From positions 1-64,000 of the forward strand of contig CALEZD010000012.1 in NCBI GenBank assembly GCA_937928385.1: a stretch of DNA of 64,000 nucleotides, given 5' to 3'. Source of the DNA: an uncultured Bacteroidota bacterium (lineage in GTDB: Bacteria > Bacteroidota > Bacteroidia > Chitinophagales > Chitinophagaceae). Positions within the stretch are counted from its first letter, which is position 1; each line of letters opens with the position of its first letter. Shown in pieces: positions 16,017-24,075 of this stretch. The notes beneath the pieces are model-generated. The model saw only the letters and a program-made list of their open reading frames with translations, was not told the DNA's origin and made no database searches. Made by a program: the position numbers and the translations under genes.

Positions 16017-16283
16017 TTAATGCGCTCTTTTGGCATAAGACACCAGGGACAAATGAATGATTTCGTGCAGGTTAGTTGCCAGTTCTTCCGAATCTATATC
16101 TTCTTGTTTCTGTGCTTTCTGCATCATCTTCACGGCCATCGCCATCAGCGACTGGTTAATCAGGTTCATATTGTTAATCAGCAGTTGCACCCTGTCTGCA
16201 GATTTAGCCCTGTTTACGGGACTTAAGGCTCTGTTTACTGCATACCCGGCCACACGGGAGAAAATAACGATTTGTCTGTTCAT
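16017..16283 (-). CDS. Hypothetical helical protein (88 aa)
   Basis: Protein of 88 residues predicted to be mainly alpha-helical, with a basic N-terminal third (RAKSADRVQ) and a Met/Ile/Leu-rich helix 'LLINNMNLINQSLMAMAVKMM' (seen as LLINNMNLINQ and SLMAMAVKMM). No membrane segment or known motif was found. It stands alone between a 30-base palindrome and a large surface-protein gene. Length and codon use look normal for a real gene. Function unknown. Confidence 0.6.
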   Translation of the reverse strand: MNRQIVIFSRVAGYAVNRALSPVNRAKSADRVQLLINNMNLINQSLMAMAVKMMQKAQKQEDIDSEELATNLHEIIHLSLVSYAKRAH

Positions 16284-16411
16284 TTGTAAATGTATTTATG
16301 CGATGATGTTTTGTTTCTGGTGGCAAAAATGTAAACATCTGTCATCGCATACAAGTATCTGTTAACGGTTAACTTTCGTTTTACATCCTGTTAACATTTT
16401 GTTTACATAGG

Positions 16412-19183
16412 CTATTTTTTCCGGATGTTTATGGCCCTGCGTTTCTGTTTTATTTCAAAGTACACGGTCTTTTCATCGTTGTTCAGCAAGTCTGCCTGCT
16501 GTGCGTATTCCGTGGGTTTGAAGTTCTCGTCAAAAGCCACTTCGCTGAGTGCAACGGTATATACACCTGCCGGCAGGTTAAAGTAAAATTCACCATTTTC
16601 ATCAGTCAGGGTAGAGTAGGATGCCCGTACAGAGTCGTTGCTGGTAGCGGTTACTTTTATGTTTCCTGCTTTAAAGTCCAGGTTAGAGTTTTTGTCCAGC
16701 ACTACATTCAGCTTGCCCGATAATACTTTACTTTTCTTGTAGGGCACATAGATGGTCCTGTTGCCTGTTATCGTATATGCCTGTATAGTGCCACCCTGAG
16801 GTATCCAGCCTTTTATTTTGCTGGTGTATCCATAGTCGGCCTTGTAGCTCTTTTTCTCTACGTTTTTAAATATCACGATGCCCCTTTCGTCCGATACAAA
16901 CAGGTTATCATTCAGGGCTATCATCTGTCCGGCTATTGGCCCTTCTCCTTCGTCCATGCTTCCGTTTACATTCTCGTCTTTAAACAGCACGAGTTTTAGC
17001 TGGTAATACTTCCGCACAGGCAGGAATGGCACGTTCAGCCTTACCCTTAGCGACGCGGTAATGTAGGGCTCTATTGTCACCTGGTGCAGCGGCACAATGC
17101 TGGTGATGTTGAAGTCGAAGCCATGTTTATAATTGTGGTACAACAGGTTGCCCAATATATTCGATGTTTCATCGCCCGATGGCAAAGATTTGTTGTAGTT
17201 CACCTGTGTACGTATCACCAGGCTACGTTTGAACAGGTTCAGTTCTGCGTAGGGGCTCAGTACTAATCTCCTGTATTCGGCTGGGCTTTCTAAATATTTC
17301 AGGTATTCATGGTAAAAGTAGGGGCCAATGTCATAACGGGCGGATAAACCCGCGAAATAGATTTGCAGCGAGCCCTGGTTACTCATCACGTTCACGCTGG
17401 TGGTGGCTTCTCTGCCTGCCAGCGAGCCGGTTCCATAGTAGCTGTTGATATTGGCATAAGACCTTTCGCCAAACATCACCGATGCGGCCAGGTTGATAAA
17501 CCTGTAGTCGTAAATAGCAGCGGTGCCTGTGTCAGTTTGTTGTTGCCTTTGTTTACCTACCGAGAAGGTGATATTTGAGTTTTTAAAACCAACCCCTGTT
17601 TTGGCTCCGTAGCTCGATGTCTTCAGGTTAAATACATCAGATATAAGCTGCGTATCGGTGTATATATTCTGCTTGCGCAGGTTGAAATCATAAAAACCAC
17701 CAACGAATACCTTGTTATACACTGCACGCACATCATGGCTCTGTGAGCGCTGGCCTTTAAATACTCCGGGGTACGAATTACTGTTGCTGACCAGGTGAGA
17801 TGTAATATTAAAAAACTTGCTGTTCCAGTCGAAGTGATAACCCAACGATGTACCCACTTGTTGTTTAGGCGCACCGGGTATGTTTTTGGTAGATTGTTCC
17901 AGGCCTGCACCCATCATCACCCGCACGTTGATGTCATCTGTCAGCTTTGCCGATGCCTGTTGCTTCACCATATAGCTGTACAGGCCCTTTTTGTCGTCGA
18001 AGTTGGTGGTCAATGCCTCGTATAATGTTACCTTGTCTTTTACAAGAAAGGTAGCGTCTGCGCCAAACAACTTGCTGTCACCTACCCGGCTCTTTAGCAG
18101 GCTGTACACGTTCATTTTATTAACATCATTTTTCCATTTGCGCGATACACTGCCCCCGTAGCCATCCATCACAAAGTCGGTAAGCTGCATGATATTACCT
18201 GCCGATGCCGCCCAGGTGGGGCTTTCATATTCAATCCTGTATATGTCATTATCCTGGAACTGCCCCTGGGTATATGTTTTACTTCGCACATCAAACGCTA
18301 TGCGTTCCCTGTCCCTGATATCAATACGCCCGTGCAGCGCTCCGTAATATTGCAGGTCGTCTGCACCCTGTGCGGTCATACCTGTTTCCAGTTGCAGGGG
18401 CATATCCAGGTAAGCTGAGGAATGTTCTTTCAGCATGTACCCTATCTTCGAAATTTCCTGCATCAGGTTTATGGTTTCACCATCTTCCACTCCTACCTGC
18501 ACCTTTATCAGTTCTTTGCGCAGCATACCCCACTGCGCATCGCTCAGTTTCAACGGAATTTTATAGGTAGTATCTTCTGATGGGTTGAGAAGCAAAGGTT
18601 GTTTATAGTTCAGGTTCAGCAGGGCGTTATAGTAGGTAATGGTATATTTTTTGGGCACGTTGCCTGTATTTTTTACATACACAGGAAAAGAAATGTCCTT
18701 CTGGTAAGCACCCAGTACAATATTAGGAGTGAGCAATACCCCTTTGAACTTGGTAAACTCCTGCACCTTTACCCTGAATGTATCAGCCAGGGCTTCCATA
18801 CCCTGGTTCAGCCGGTATTCCAGCACCACATTTTCCCAGTTCGATGTTATGGACTTGGACGGCAGTAAGCGCAGGTTCACAATCGTGTTCTGGTTGGGCG
18901 GCAGGCTCACCGTCATTATTTTTTGGGTGGTCAGTTCCCAGCCGTCAGGTGCTTTGATGGTCAGCAGTATGCTTATGGAGTCTGCTGTCAGGTTGGTAAT
19001 GTTGACGTTGTTGTACAGGAAGTCGCGGTTATTATTGGCTATTAAGGTGTCTTTCAGCAGTTGGGTACGGTATATTCTGTTGCTGAGTTGTGCTTGTGTG
19101 TGCAGAGAAAAGAGCAGAAGCGGCAGCAGGCAAAACAATAGTATTCTGCTGCGGCATTGGTATGTCTGCTTCAGTGTCATCAA
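16412..19183 (-). CDS. Large surface/outer-membrane protein with NEW3-like and carboxypeptidase-regulatory-like domains
   Basis: Secreted protein of 923 residues. Signal peptide about 1-32 (SLHTQAQ). The N-terminal part (about 35-240) has repeated immunoglobulin-like segments ('ITIKAPDGWEL'-type and 'FPVYVKNTGNVPKKYTITY') resembling NEW3 or usher-associated folds. The middle (about 250-720) has strand-rich, Tyr/Phe-ended segments suggesting a beta-barrel. Residues about 735-775 hold an Asp/Asn loop DENVNGSMDEGEGP, like SdrD-type calcium-binding repeats. The end (about 815-905) is a carboxypeptidase-regulatory-like beta sandwich ('YSTLTDENGEFYFNLPAGVYTVAL' in parts). This layout recalls fimbrial ushers. 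The exact role is unknown. Confidence 0.7.
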   Translation of the reverse strand: MMTLKQTYQCRSRILLFCLLPLLLFSLHTQAQLSNRIYRTQLLKDTLIANNNRDFLYNNVNITNLTADSISILLTIKAPDGWELTTQKIMTVSLPPNQNTIVNLRLLPSKSITSNWENVVLEYRLNQGMEALADTFRVKVQEFTKFKGVLLTPNIVLGAYQKDISFPVYVKNTGNVPKKYTITYYNALLNLNYKQPLLLNPSEDTTYKIPLKLSDAQWGMLRKELIKVQVGVEDGETINLMQEISKIGYMLKEHSSAYLDMPLQLETGMTAQGADDLQYYGALHGRIDIRDRERIAFDVRSKTYTQGQFQDNDIYRIEYESPTWAASAGNIMQLTDFVMDGYGGSVSRKWKNDVNKMNVYSLLKSRVGDSKLFGADATFLVKDKVTLYEALTTNFDDKKGLYSYMVKQQASAKLTDDINVRVMMGAGLEQSTKNIPGAPKQQVGTSLGYHFDWNSKFFNITSHLVSNSNSYPGVFKGQRSQSHDVRAVYNKVFVGGFYDFNLRKQNIYTDTQLISDVFNLKTSSYGAKTGVGFKNSNITFSVGKQRQQQTDTGTAAIYDYRFINLAASVMFGERSYANINSYYGTGSLAGREATTSVNVMSNQGSLQIYFAGLSARYDIGPYFYHEYLKYLESPAEYRRLVLSPYAELNLFKRSLVIRTQVNYNKSLPSGDETSNILGNLLYHNYKHGFDFNITSIVPLHQVTIEPYITASLRVRLNVPFLPVRKYYQLKLVLFKDENVNGSMDEGEGPIAGQMIALNDNLFVSDERGIVIFKNVEKKSYKADYGYTSKIKGWIPQGGTIQAYTITGNRTIYVPYKKSKVLSGKLNVVLDKNSNLDFKAGNIKVTATSNDSVRASYSTLTDENGEFYFNLPAGVYTVALSEVAFDENFKPTEYAQQADLLNNDEKTVYFEIKQKRRAINIRKK

Positions 19184-19290
19184 ATGGGTTAGTCCTTATG
19201 CGTCCGTTTTTGATTGCTGACTTGCAGCTGCGGACATACAAATATCAGAATATTAACCCGAAACTCTTAGGACAATGTGTATATGTATAT

Positions 19291-19324
19291 AAAAAAACAA
19301 CAGGGGCCATTAAAACCCCTGTTG
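19291..19324 (-). terminator. Terminator of fabH
   Basis: Stem CAACAGGGG / CCCCTGTTG (19298-19324) with a 9-base loop. On the minus strand it is followed by seven T. It sits about 60 bases past the fabH stop. Confidence 0.85.
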
Positions 19325-19353
19325 CGTAAAAAACTTATTACTAATCACTAACA

Positions 19354-19384
19354 ACTCATGACTTACGACTTATGACTCACGACT
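19354..19384. repeat. Heptanucleotide tandem repeat, copy 1
   Basis: Four units of ACTYAYG plus ACT: ACTCATG, ACTTACG, ACTTATG, ACTCACG, ACT. It overlaps the last two bases of fabH. A near-identical array occurs at 22592-22623. Confidence 0.8.
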
Positions 19385-20381
19385 ATTGCGTATCATACGC
19401 CCACTTGATATAAGTGGCTCCCCAGGTAAACCCGCCGCCAAATGCAGCCAGTATAATATTGTCGCCTTTGTGCAGTTGTTTTTCCCACTCCCACAGGCAT
19501 AGGGGCAATGTACCATTGGTAGTATTGCCGTAGCGCTGTATGTTCACCATTACTTTCTTTTCATCCAGCCCCATACGTTCTGCCGTAGCGTCTATTATGC
19601 GTTTGTTGGCCTGGTGGGGTACCAGCCAGGCTACGTTATCGGCTGTCAGGTTGTTGCGCTCCATGATTTCGGCAGCCACCTCAGCCATATTTTTCACCGC
19701 GAACTTAAACACTGTCTTACCTTCCTGGTACACGAAGTGCTCTTTGTTCATCACTGTTTCTATAGTAGCAGGCTTTACTGAGCCGCCTGCTTTCTGGTGC
19801 AGGTATGCCCGGCCCGAGCCATCAGTATGCAGCTTCGAATCGATGATGCCGTATCCTTCAGTATTGGCCTCCAGCAGTACGGCACCGCCGCCATCGCCGA
19901 ATATGATACAGGTAGTGCGGTCTTCGTAATTAAGTATGGAGCTCATTTTGTCCACACCTATTACCATTACTTTTTTGTACTTACCTGTTTCTATAAATTG
20001 CGAACCCGTGGTAAGTGCGAACAGGAACCCGCTGCAGGCTGCGTTGATGTCGTAGCCGAAGGCATTTACCGCGCCCAGTTTATCGGCTATTACATTGGCA
20101 GTAGCCGGAAACTGCATATCCGGCGTAGTAGTAGCGCAGATGATAAGGTCCAGTTCTTCAGGCCCAATACCGCGTTTTTTCAGCATGTCTTTTGCTGCTT
20201 CTACAGCTATATCGCTCGAGCCTTTGCCTTCTCCTTTCAGTATCCTTCTCTCCAGTATACCCGTCCTTGTTTGTATCCACTCGTCCGTCGTATCTACTAT
20301 GGTTTCCAACTCTTTGTTGGTCATCACGTAGTCCGGAACATAACCGCCTACTGCCGTGATGGCAGCGTGAACTTTTTGCAT
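19383..20381 (-). CDS. fabH: 3-oxoacyl-ACP synthase III
   Basis: Condensing enzyme of 332 residues that starts fatty acid synthesis from acetyl- or branched acyl-CoA and malonyl-ACP. The catalytic triad is visible: Cys in NAACSGFLFAL (about 112), His in WLVPHQANKRI (about 256) and Asn in YGNTTNGTLP (about 286). The N-terminal GGYVPDYVMTN and 'TDEWIQTRTGI' blocks are standard. A TAATTTTG box lies on the minus strand at 20410-20403, so it is probably transcribed separately from fabG, which lies 70 bases upstream on the same strand. Confidence 0.96.
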   Translation of the reverse strand: MQKVHAAITAVGGYVPDYVMTNKELETIVDTTDEWIQTRTGILERRILKGEGKGSSDIAVEAAKDMLKKRGIGPEELDLIICATTTPDMQFPATANVIADKLGAVNAFGYDINAACSGFLFALTTGSQFIETGKYKKVMVIGVDKMSSILNYEDRTTCIIFGDGGGAVLLEANTEGYGIIDSKLHTDGSGRAYLHQKAGGSVKPATIETVMNKEHFVYQEGKTVFKFAVKNMAEVAAEIMERNNLTADNVAWLVPHQANKRIIDATAERMGLDEKKVMVNIQRYGNTTNGTLPLCLWEWEKQLHKGDNIILAAFGGGFTWGATYIKWAYDTQ

Positions 20382-20402
20382 TTATACGTTCTTTATAATT
20401 GG

Positions 20403-20410
20403 CAAAATTA
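20403..20410 (-). promoter_or_regulatory. Minus-strand -7 box for fabH
   Basis: TAATTTTG on the minus strand, 21 bases upstream of the fabH start codon, matches TAnnTTTG. Confidence 0.5.
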
Positions 20411-20451
20411 GGTCTTTATATTTTGATAAGCTATCAGATAGGTTTTTGTTT

Positions 20452-21198
20452 TTATGTGTCGAGACCGCCGCATACACCTAATACCTGCCCGGTCACATAG
20501 CTGCTCATATCCGATGCCAGGAACAGGGCTACATTGGCCACTTCGTCCACCTTGCCAAAGCGTGCCATGGGTATTTTGCTGAACCACTGTTCTGCACCGC
20601 CGTCTTTCAGGTAGCCGGTCATATCTGTTTCAATAAAGCCCGGGGCAATGGCATTGCACCGTATGTTGCGGCTGCCCAGCTCCAGCGCTATAGATTTGGT
20701 AAAACCGATTACACCTGCCTTCGATGCTGCATAGCTGCTCTGCCCGGCATTGCCGCTCACCCCTACTACGCTGCTCATATTGATGATGCTGCCCGACCGC
20801 GCCTTCATCATAGGGCGTATTACCTGTTTGGTCAGGTTATATACCGATTTCAGGTTGGCGTTGATTACGTCATCCCATTGCTCGGGGGTCAGGCGCAGCA
20901 ACAGGTTGTCGCGCGATATACCTGCATTGTTCACACATATATCTATGTTGCCGAATTCTTTTAATACATCATTGGTCAGTTGCTCGGCGGATGCATAGTC
21001 GGCGGCATCGCTCTTATAGCCTTTGGCTTTTACGCCCATGCCCGCCAGCTTCTCTTCCAGCGCCTGGGCCCGCTCTGCTGATGAAAGGTAGGTGAAGGCT
21101 ATATTAGCGCCCTGCTCGGCAAACTTTATGGCAATCGCCTCGCCGATACCGCGGCTTGCACCCGTTACAAGGGCTGTCTTATTCTCTAATAGTTTCAT
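20452..21198 (-). CDS. fabG: 3-oxoacyl-ACP reductase
   Basis: Short-chain dehydrogenase of 248 residues that reduces 3-oxoacyl-ACP with NADPH. The cofactor motif TGASRGIGEAI is at about 13-23, NNAG near 90, and the catalytic Ser-Tyr-Lys set is in NMSSVVGVSG and YAASKAG. The C-terminal 'GFIETDMT' and 'VTGQVLGVCGGLDT' are typical of FabG. It is directly upstream of fabH. A short open frame (21179-21412) overlaps its first 20 bases, and the region upstream is structured and unexplained. Confidence 0.93.
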   Translation of the reverse strand: MKLLENKTALVTGASRGIGEAIAIKFAEQGANIAFTYLSSAERAQALEEKLAGMGVKAKGYKSDAADYASAEQLTNDVLKEFGNIDICVNNAGISRDNLLLRLTPEQWDDVINANLKSVYNLTKQVIRPMMKARSGSIINMSSVVGVSGNAGQSSYAASKAGVIGFTKSIALELGSRNIRCNAIAPGFIETDMTGYLKDGGAEQWFSKIPMARFGKVDEVANVALFLASDMSSYVTGQVLGVCGGLDT

Positions 21199-21473
21199 TG
21201 TTCGGAAAGTGGATTTCTGCCGCTAAATTAATCATTAGCTTATAGAAATACACCTTATTACATACAATATGTTGGCAACTAATAATATAAGGACAAGCTG
21301 GTATGCCTTTACAGTTAAAACTGGCGCGGATGTTCCGTAGGGCATCCGTGTCTGGCAAGTCACCCGGTCTCTGACCGGTATTCAAAGTACTAAAGCTATC
21401 TTTGGCCAACATTCACGGCTTTTATTCGCAGGTAGCCAGAATGGCAATACCTGGGATACGAGTCTGAAGTATC
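21199..21473. other. Structured intergenic region upstream of fabG, unexplained
   Basis: No convincing gene. There are hairpins GGATG/CATCC (about 21328-21346) and CCGGT/ACCGG (21364-21378), and a TATCTTTG box on the plus strand at 21397-21404. A minus-strand frame of 77 codons (21179-21412, MLAKDSFSTL...) runs through it and overlaps fabG by 20 bases. It could be a leader with a small ORF or an RNA element. No riboswitch class was recognised. Confidence 0.3.
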
Positions 21474-22196
21474 TTAAATTTTAATACCCAAACCAAGGCG
21501 TGCTGTATAAACCCCGGGCAAGATTTGGACATCAGCTATAGTATATTGTTGCGCATTAACGGGCAATGTCGGATCCTGTATATGGTTACGTTTGGCGCCA
21601 AAGTCTGTGATGCAAACTGGTACGTTCGCATCAATGAAAACCCTTTTGGATATATTAACCTGTAGCCTGGGTATAATAAATGTTTGCGCACCCAATGTAG
21701 AGCTGGTAACGGGCACGTCTGCAGGGCTATATGGTTTCAATGAATAGCGGGAATAATACGGCATCACCGCTGCGCCAACTGCCGGAACGAACAATGCCTG
21801 TTTCTTCTTGATAAACGGAAAGATAAACTCGTAACGCATAGCAATATGCGTGGTGTTGAGCCTGTATCCCAGCGGGAAGCTTCCCTGGGATGTTTGTATC
21901 ACCGGGTTCACCGATGTACTGCGTACACTTACCCTGCTCAGTTCCAGTTCATGGTAGTTATGTCTCTTGTTCCTGAATGATACAGCCAGCGATGGTTGGA
22001 TGTAGTCAGACACTGAAGTTTGTATAGCGTAATTTTCACGATGCTTGATATGCACATCGCTGTAAGGATTGAACCTACCCGTCGCATATAGTTTCACAGC
22101 ATGATTATACGTATGCGTACTTGTTTTCACTTCCTCATCCTGTGCTTGCACATTCGCGCCACATACTACCAGTAACACTACAAAGATCTGTTTCAT
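21474..22196 (-). CDS. Outer-membrane beta-barrel-like protein
   Basis: Predicted outer-membrane protein of 240 residues. Start placed at MKQIFVVLLVVCGANVQAQ because this is a clean signal peptide. The longest frame would add 21 residues that are not signal-like. The mature part has amphipathic strands with aromatic ends ('HNYHELELSRVSV', 'HIAMRYEFIFPF', 'VYTARLGLGIKI') and a C-terminal strand ending in KI. This suggests a small barrel of 8-10 strands. No family is recognised, and neighbours on both sides are unrelated housekeeping genes. Confidence 0.65.
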   Translation of the reverse strand: MKQIFVVLLVVCGANVQAQDEEVKTSTHTYNHAVKLYATGRFNPYSDVHIKHRENYAIQTSVSDYIQPSLAVSFRNKRHNYHELELSRVSVRSTSVNPVIQTSQGSFPLGYRLNTTHIAMRYEFIFPFIKKKQALFVPAVGAAVMPYYSRYSLKPYSPADVPVTSSTLGAQTFIIPRLQVNISKRVFIDANVPVCITDFGAKRNHIQDPTLPVNAQQYTIADVQILPGVYTARLGLGIKI

Positions 22197-22335
22197 AAGT
22201 TGTTTGGGATGTATAACGAATCCCCGCCTGCAATTATTGCAGCAAACTAATTTTCTCATGAGACCGGATGACTTTCCCTGTGGGCGGTGTTGTCACCTCC
22301 CACCATCAACCCCTGTCCACTTTGGCATATTTTTA

Positions 22336-22367
22336 TTTGGATGATAATAATAAAATATGTATATTTG
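22336..22367 (+). promoter_or_regulatory. Bacteroidota-type promoter for a short transcript
   Basis: TTTG at 22336-22339, a 20-base spacer, then TATATTTG at 22360-22367. This is a full match to the phylum consensus. A terminator lies about 80 bases downstream. Confidence 0.7.
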
Positions 22368-22373
22368 TTATTA

Positions 22374-22451
22374 AATTTTTGCAACCACTTATGCATACCA
22401 ATCCACCAAAAACATATAACACACCGCTCCCGCCTCCCGGGCGGCTTTTTT
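22374..22451 (+). ncRNA. Candidate small RNA or terminated leader
   Basis: A transcript of about 78 bases is predicted from the promoter at 22336-22367 to the terminator stem CCGCC/GGCGG at 22430-22444 plus its T run. It contains a short Pro/Thr-rich frame (MHTNPPKTYNTPLPP) that stays open through the terminator, so an attenuated leader for the MBL gene at 22645 is an alternative to a free small RNA. No known RNA family was recognised. Confidence 0.4.
22430..22451 (+). terminator. Intergenic terminator
   Basis: CCGCC / GGCGG stem with a 5-base loop, then C and six T. No long gene ends here, which points to a short RNA or an attenuator. Confidence 0.65.
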
Positions 22452-22591
22452 ATGAATTGTTAACCCTCGCGACTATGCCTGTTCGGTTAACAAAAGTTAA
22501 CAAATACATTGCAATAAACTCATTTTCAAACGATTATAACAGTACTATATCCCCAACAGTTAAACCCCAACGTCCATTAGTTAACAAAATT

Positions 22592-22623
22592 CACTTACGA
22601 CTTATGACTTACGACTCACGACT
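22592..22623. repeat. Heptanucleotide tandem repeat, copy 2
   Basis: Units ACTTACG, ACTTATG, ACTTACG, ACTCACG, ACT after a leading C. It ends 21 bases before the start of the MBL-fold gene. It matches the array at 19354-19384 in unit and number. Confidence 0.8.
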
Positions 22624-22644
22624 AAAAACCCTTATCTTAGCCCT

Positions 22645-24054
22645 ATGAAAATCTCTTTCCACGGCGCGGCGCGTACAGTTACAGGTTCCAAGCATCTGGT
22701 GCATATCAACAATCCGCAAAAGAAGATATTGCTTGATTGTGGCATGTTCCAGGGTATGGGCAAAGACACCCTGGAGTTGAATTCAAATTGGGGCTTCGAA
22801 CCTACGGAGGTAGACCATGTAATAATCTCTCATGCGCACATCGACCATATAGGCCTGCTGCCCAAGCTGGTAAAGGATGGATATAACGGCAAAATATATT
22901 GCACTACACCTACCCGTACGCTGATGGAGCTGCTGCTGCTTGACTCCGCCTATATACAGGAGGCAGATGTGCGGTACATTAACAAGAGGCGCGATGAACA
23001 GGGCAGGGATCATATAGAACCACTGTACACTACCGAGGATGTGTACAATGTATTGCCCATGGTAGAAACAGTGGATTACGATACGCCTTTCATAATAGAT
23101 GATGGTATCGAGCTGCTGTACAAAGACTGCGGGCATATACTGGGCAGTGCGAGTGTCAACCTGAAACTGAAGGAGAATGATAAGGAGGTAAGGCTCACAT
23201 TCAGTGGTGACATAGGCAGGTACAGGGATGTGTTACTGCGCTCTCCGGACAACTTTCCCCAGGCCGATTTCATCATTATGGAATCTACATACGGCGATAA
23301 ACTGCACGACCTGATAGCCCCCGCCGCCGACGACCTGCTGCATTATATACAGGAGACCTGTATCAAAAACAAAGGCAAGCTAATTATACCGGCATTCAGC
23401 CTGGGCCGCACGCAGGAGTTGTTGTACATGCTCAACCGCCTGGAATTGGAACGCCGTCTGCCCGCACTTAATTATTATGTGGACAGCCCGTTGTCCATCA
23501 AAATAACCAATGCTATCAAAACACATCCTGAGTGCTTCAACGACCATGTACAGGACACGCTGAAAAGGGACAGTGATATATTCCTGTTCAAAGGCCTGCA
23601 TTTTGTAGAAGATGTGGAAGAGTCGAAGAAACTGAATTTCGTAAATGAGCCCTGTGTCATCATATCCGCATCAGGCATGGCCGAGGCAGGCAGGGTAAAA
23701 CATCATATAGCCAACAATATAGGCGATGCGCGCAATACAATCCTGATGGTGGGTTATTGCGAACCCAACTCGCTGGGCGGCAAGTTGAAAAAGAACCCGC
23801 AGAGTGTAGGCATATTCGGCACACAATATAATGTACGCGCCAGTATCGGTATTATCGATTCTATGAGCGCGCATGCCGACTACGAGGACCTTACCCAGTG
23901 GCTGGCCTGCCAGGACCCCGCGCTGGTGCAAAAAGTATTGCTGGTGCATGGCGAGTATGATGTGCAGGAAAAGTTTAAAAACAGGTTGTTGAGAAAAGGC
24001 TACCACGATGTAGTAGTACCCGCTCAGCACCAAATGATAGGACTGGGTGTATAA
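22645..24054 (+). CDS. Beta-CASP MBL-fold hydrolase (CPSF/YSH1-like ribonuclease)
   Basis: Enzyme of 469 residues of the metallo-beta-lactamase RNA-processing type. The Zn motif SHAHIDHIG is at about 62-70, followed by 'CGHILGSASV' and 'FSGDIGR' (metal ligands). A beta-CASP insert (about 220-370) has 'ESTYGDK', 'IPAFSLGRTQELLYML' and 'SASGMAEAGRVKHH'. The C-terminal RMMBL part has 'SAHADYEDL' and 'LVHGE'. Bacterial members are thought to process RNA or act as nucleases. A heptamer repeat and a terminated short transcript lie in the upstream gap. Confidence 0.92.
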   Translation: MKISFHGAARTVTGSKHLVHINNPQKKILLDCGMFQGMGKDTLELNSNWGFEPTEVDHVIISHAHIDHIGLLPKLVKDGYNGKIYCTTPTRTLMELLLLDSAYIQEADVRYINKRRDEQGRDHIEPLYTTEDVYNVLPMVETVDYDTPFIIDDGIELLYKDCGHILGSASVNLKLKENDKEVRLTFSGDIGRYRDVLLRSPDNFPQADFIIMESTYGDKLHDLIAPAADDLLHYIQETCIKNKGKLIIPAFSLGRTQELLYMLNRLELERRLPALNYYVDSPLSIKITNAIKTHPECFNDHVQDTLKRDSDIFLFKGLHFVEDVEESKKLNFVNEPCVIISASGMAEAGRVKHHIANNIGDARNTILMVGYCEPNSLGGKLKKNPQSVGIFGTQYNVRASIGIIDSMSAHADYEDLTQWLACQDPALVQKVLLVHGEYDVQEKFKNRLLRKGYHDVVVPAQHQMIGLGV

Positions 24055-24075
24055 AGTAAAGGCCCCACAGGGCTT

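Larger units (their letters stand above)
22197..22644. other. 448-base gap between barrel gene and MBL gene
   Basis: It holds the promoter, candidate short RNA and terminator (22336-22451), several TTAACAAA-like stretches of no clear meaning (22490-22590), and a heptamer repeat array at 22592-22623. No credible protein gene; a 126-codon open frame across it lacks coding character. Confidence 0.6.

Noticed and set aside
19797..20411. Open frame of 204 codons antisense to fabH
   Set aside because: It is the reverse of a well-conserved gene, with no start context or motif.
21199..21473. Known riboswitch (TPP, cobalamin or SAM type) upstream of fabG
   Set aside because: None of the conserved core sequences of these classes could be found in either strand.
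22268..22648. 126-codon frame in the gap before the MBL gene
   Set aside because: It runs across a terminator and a heptamer repeat, and its amino acid mix has no coding character.
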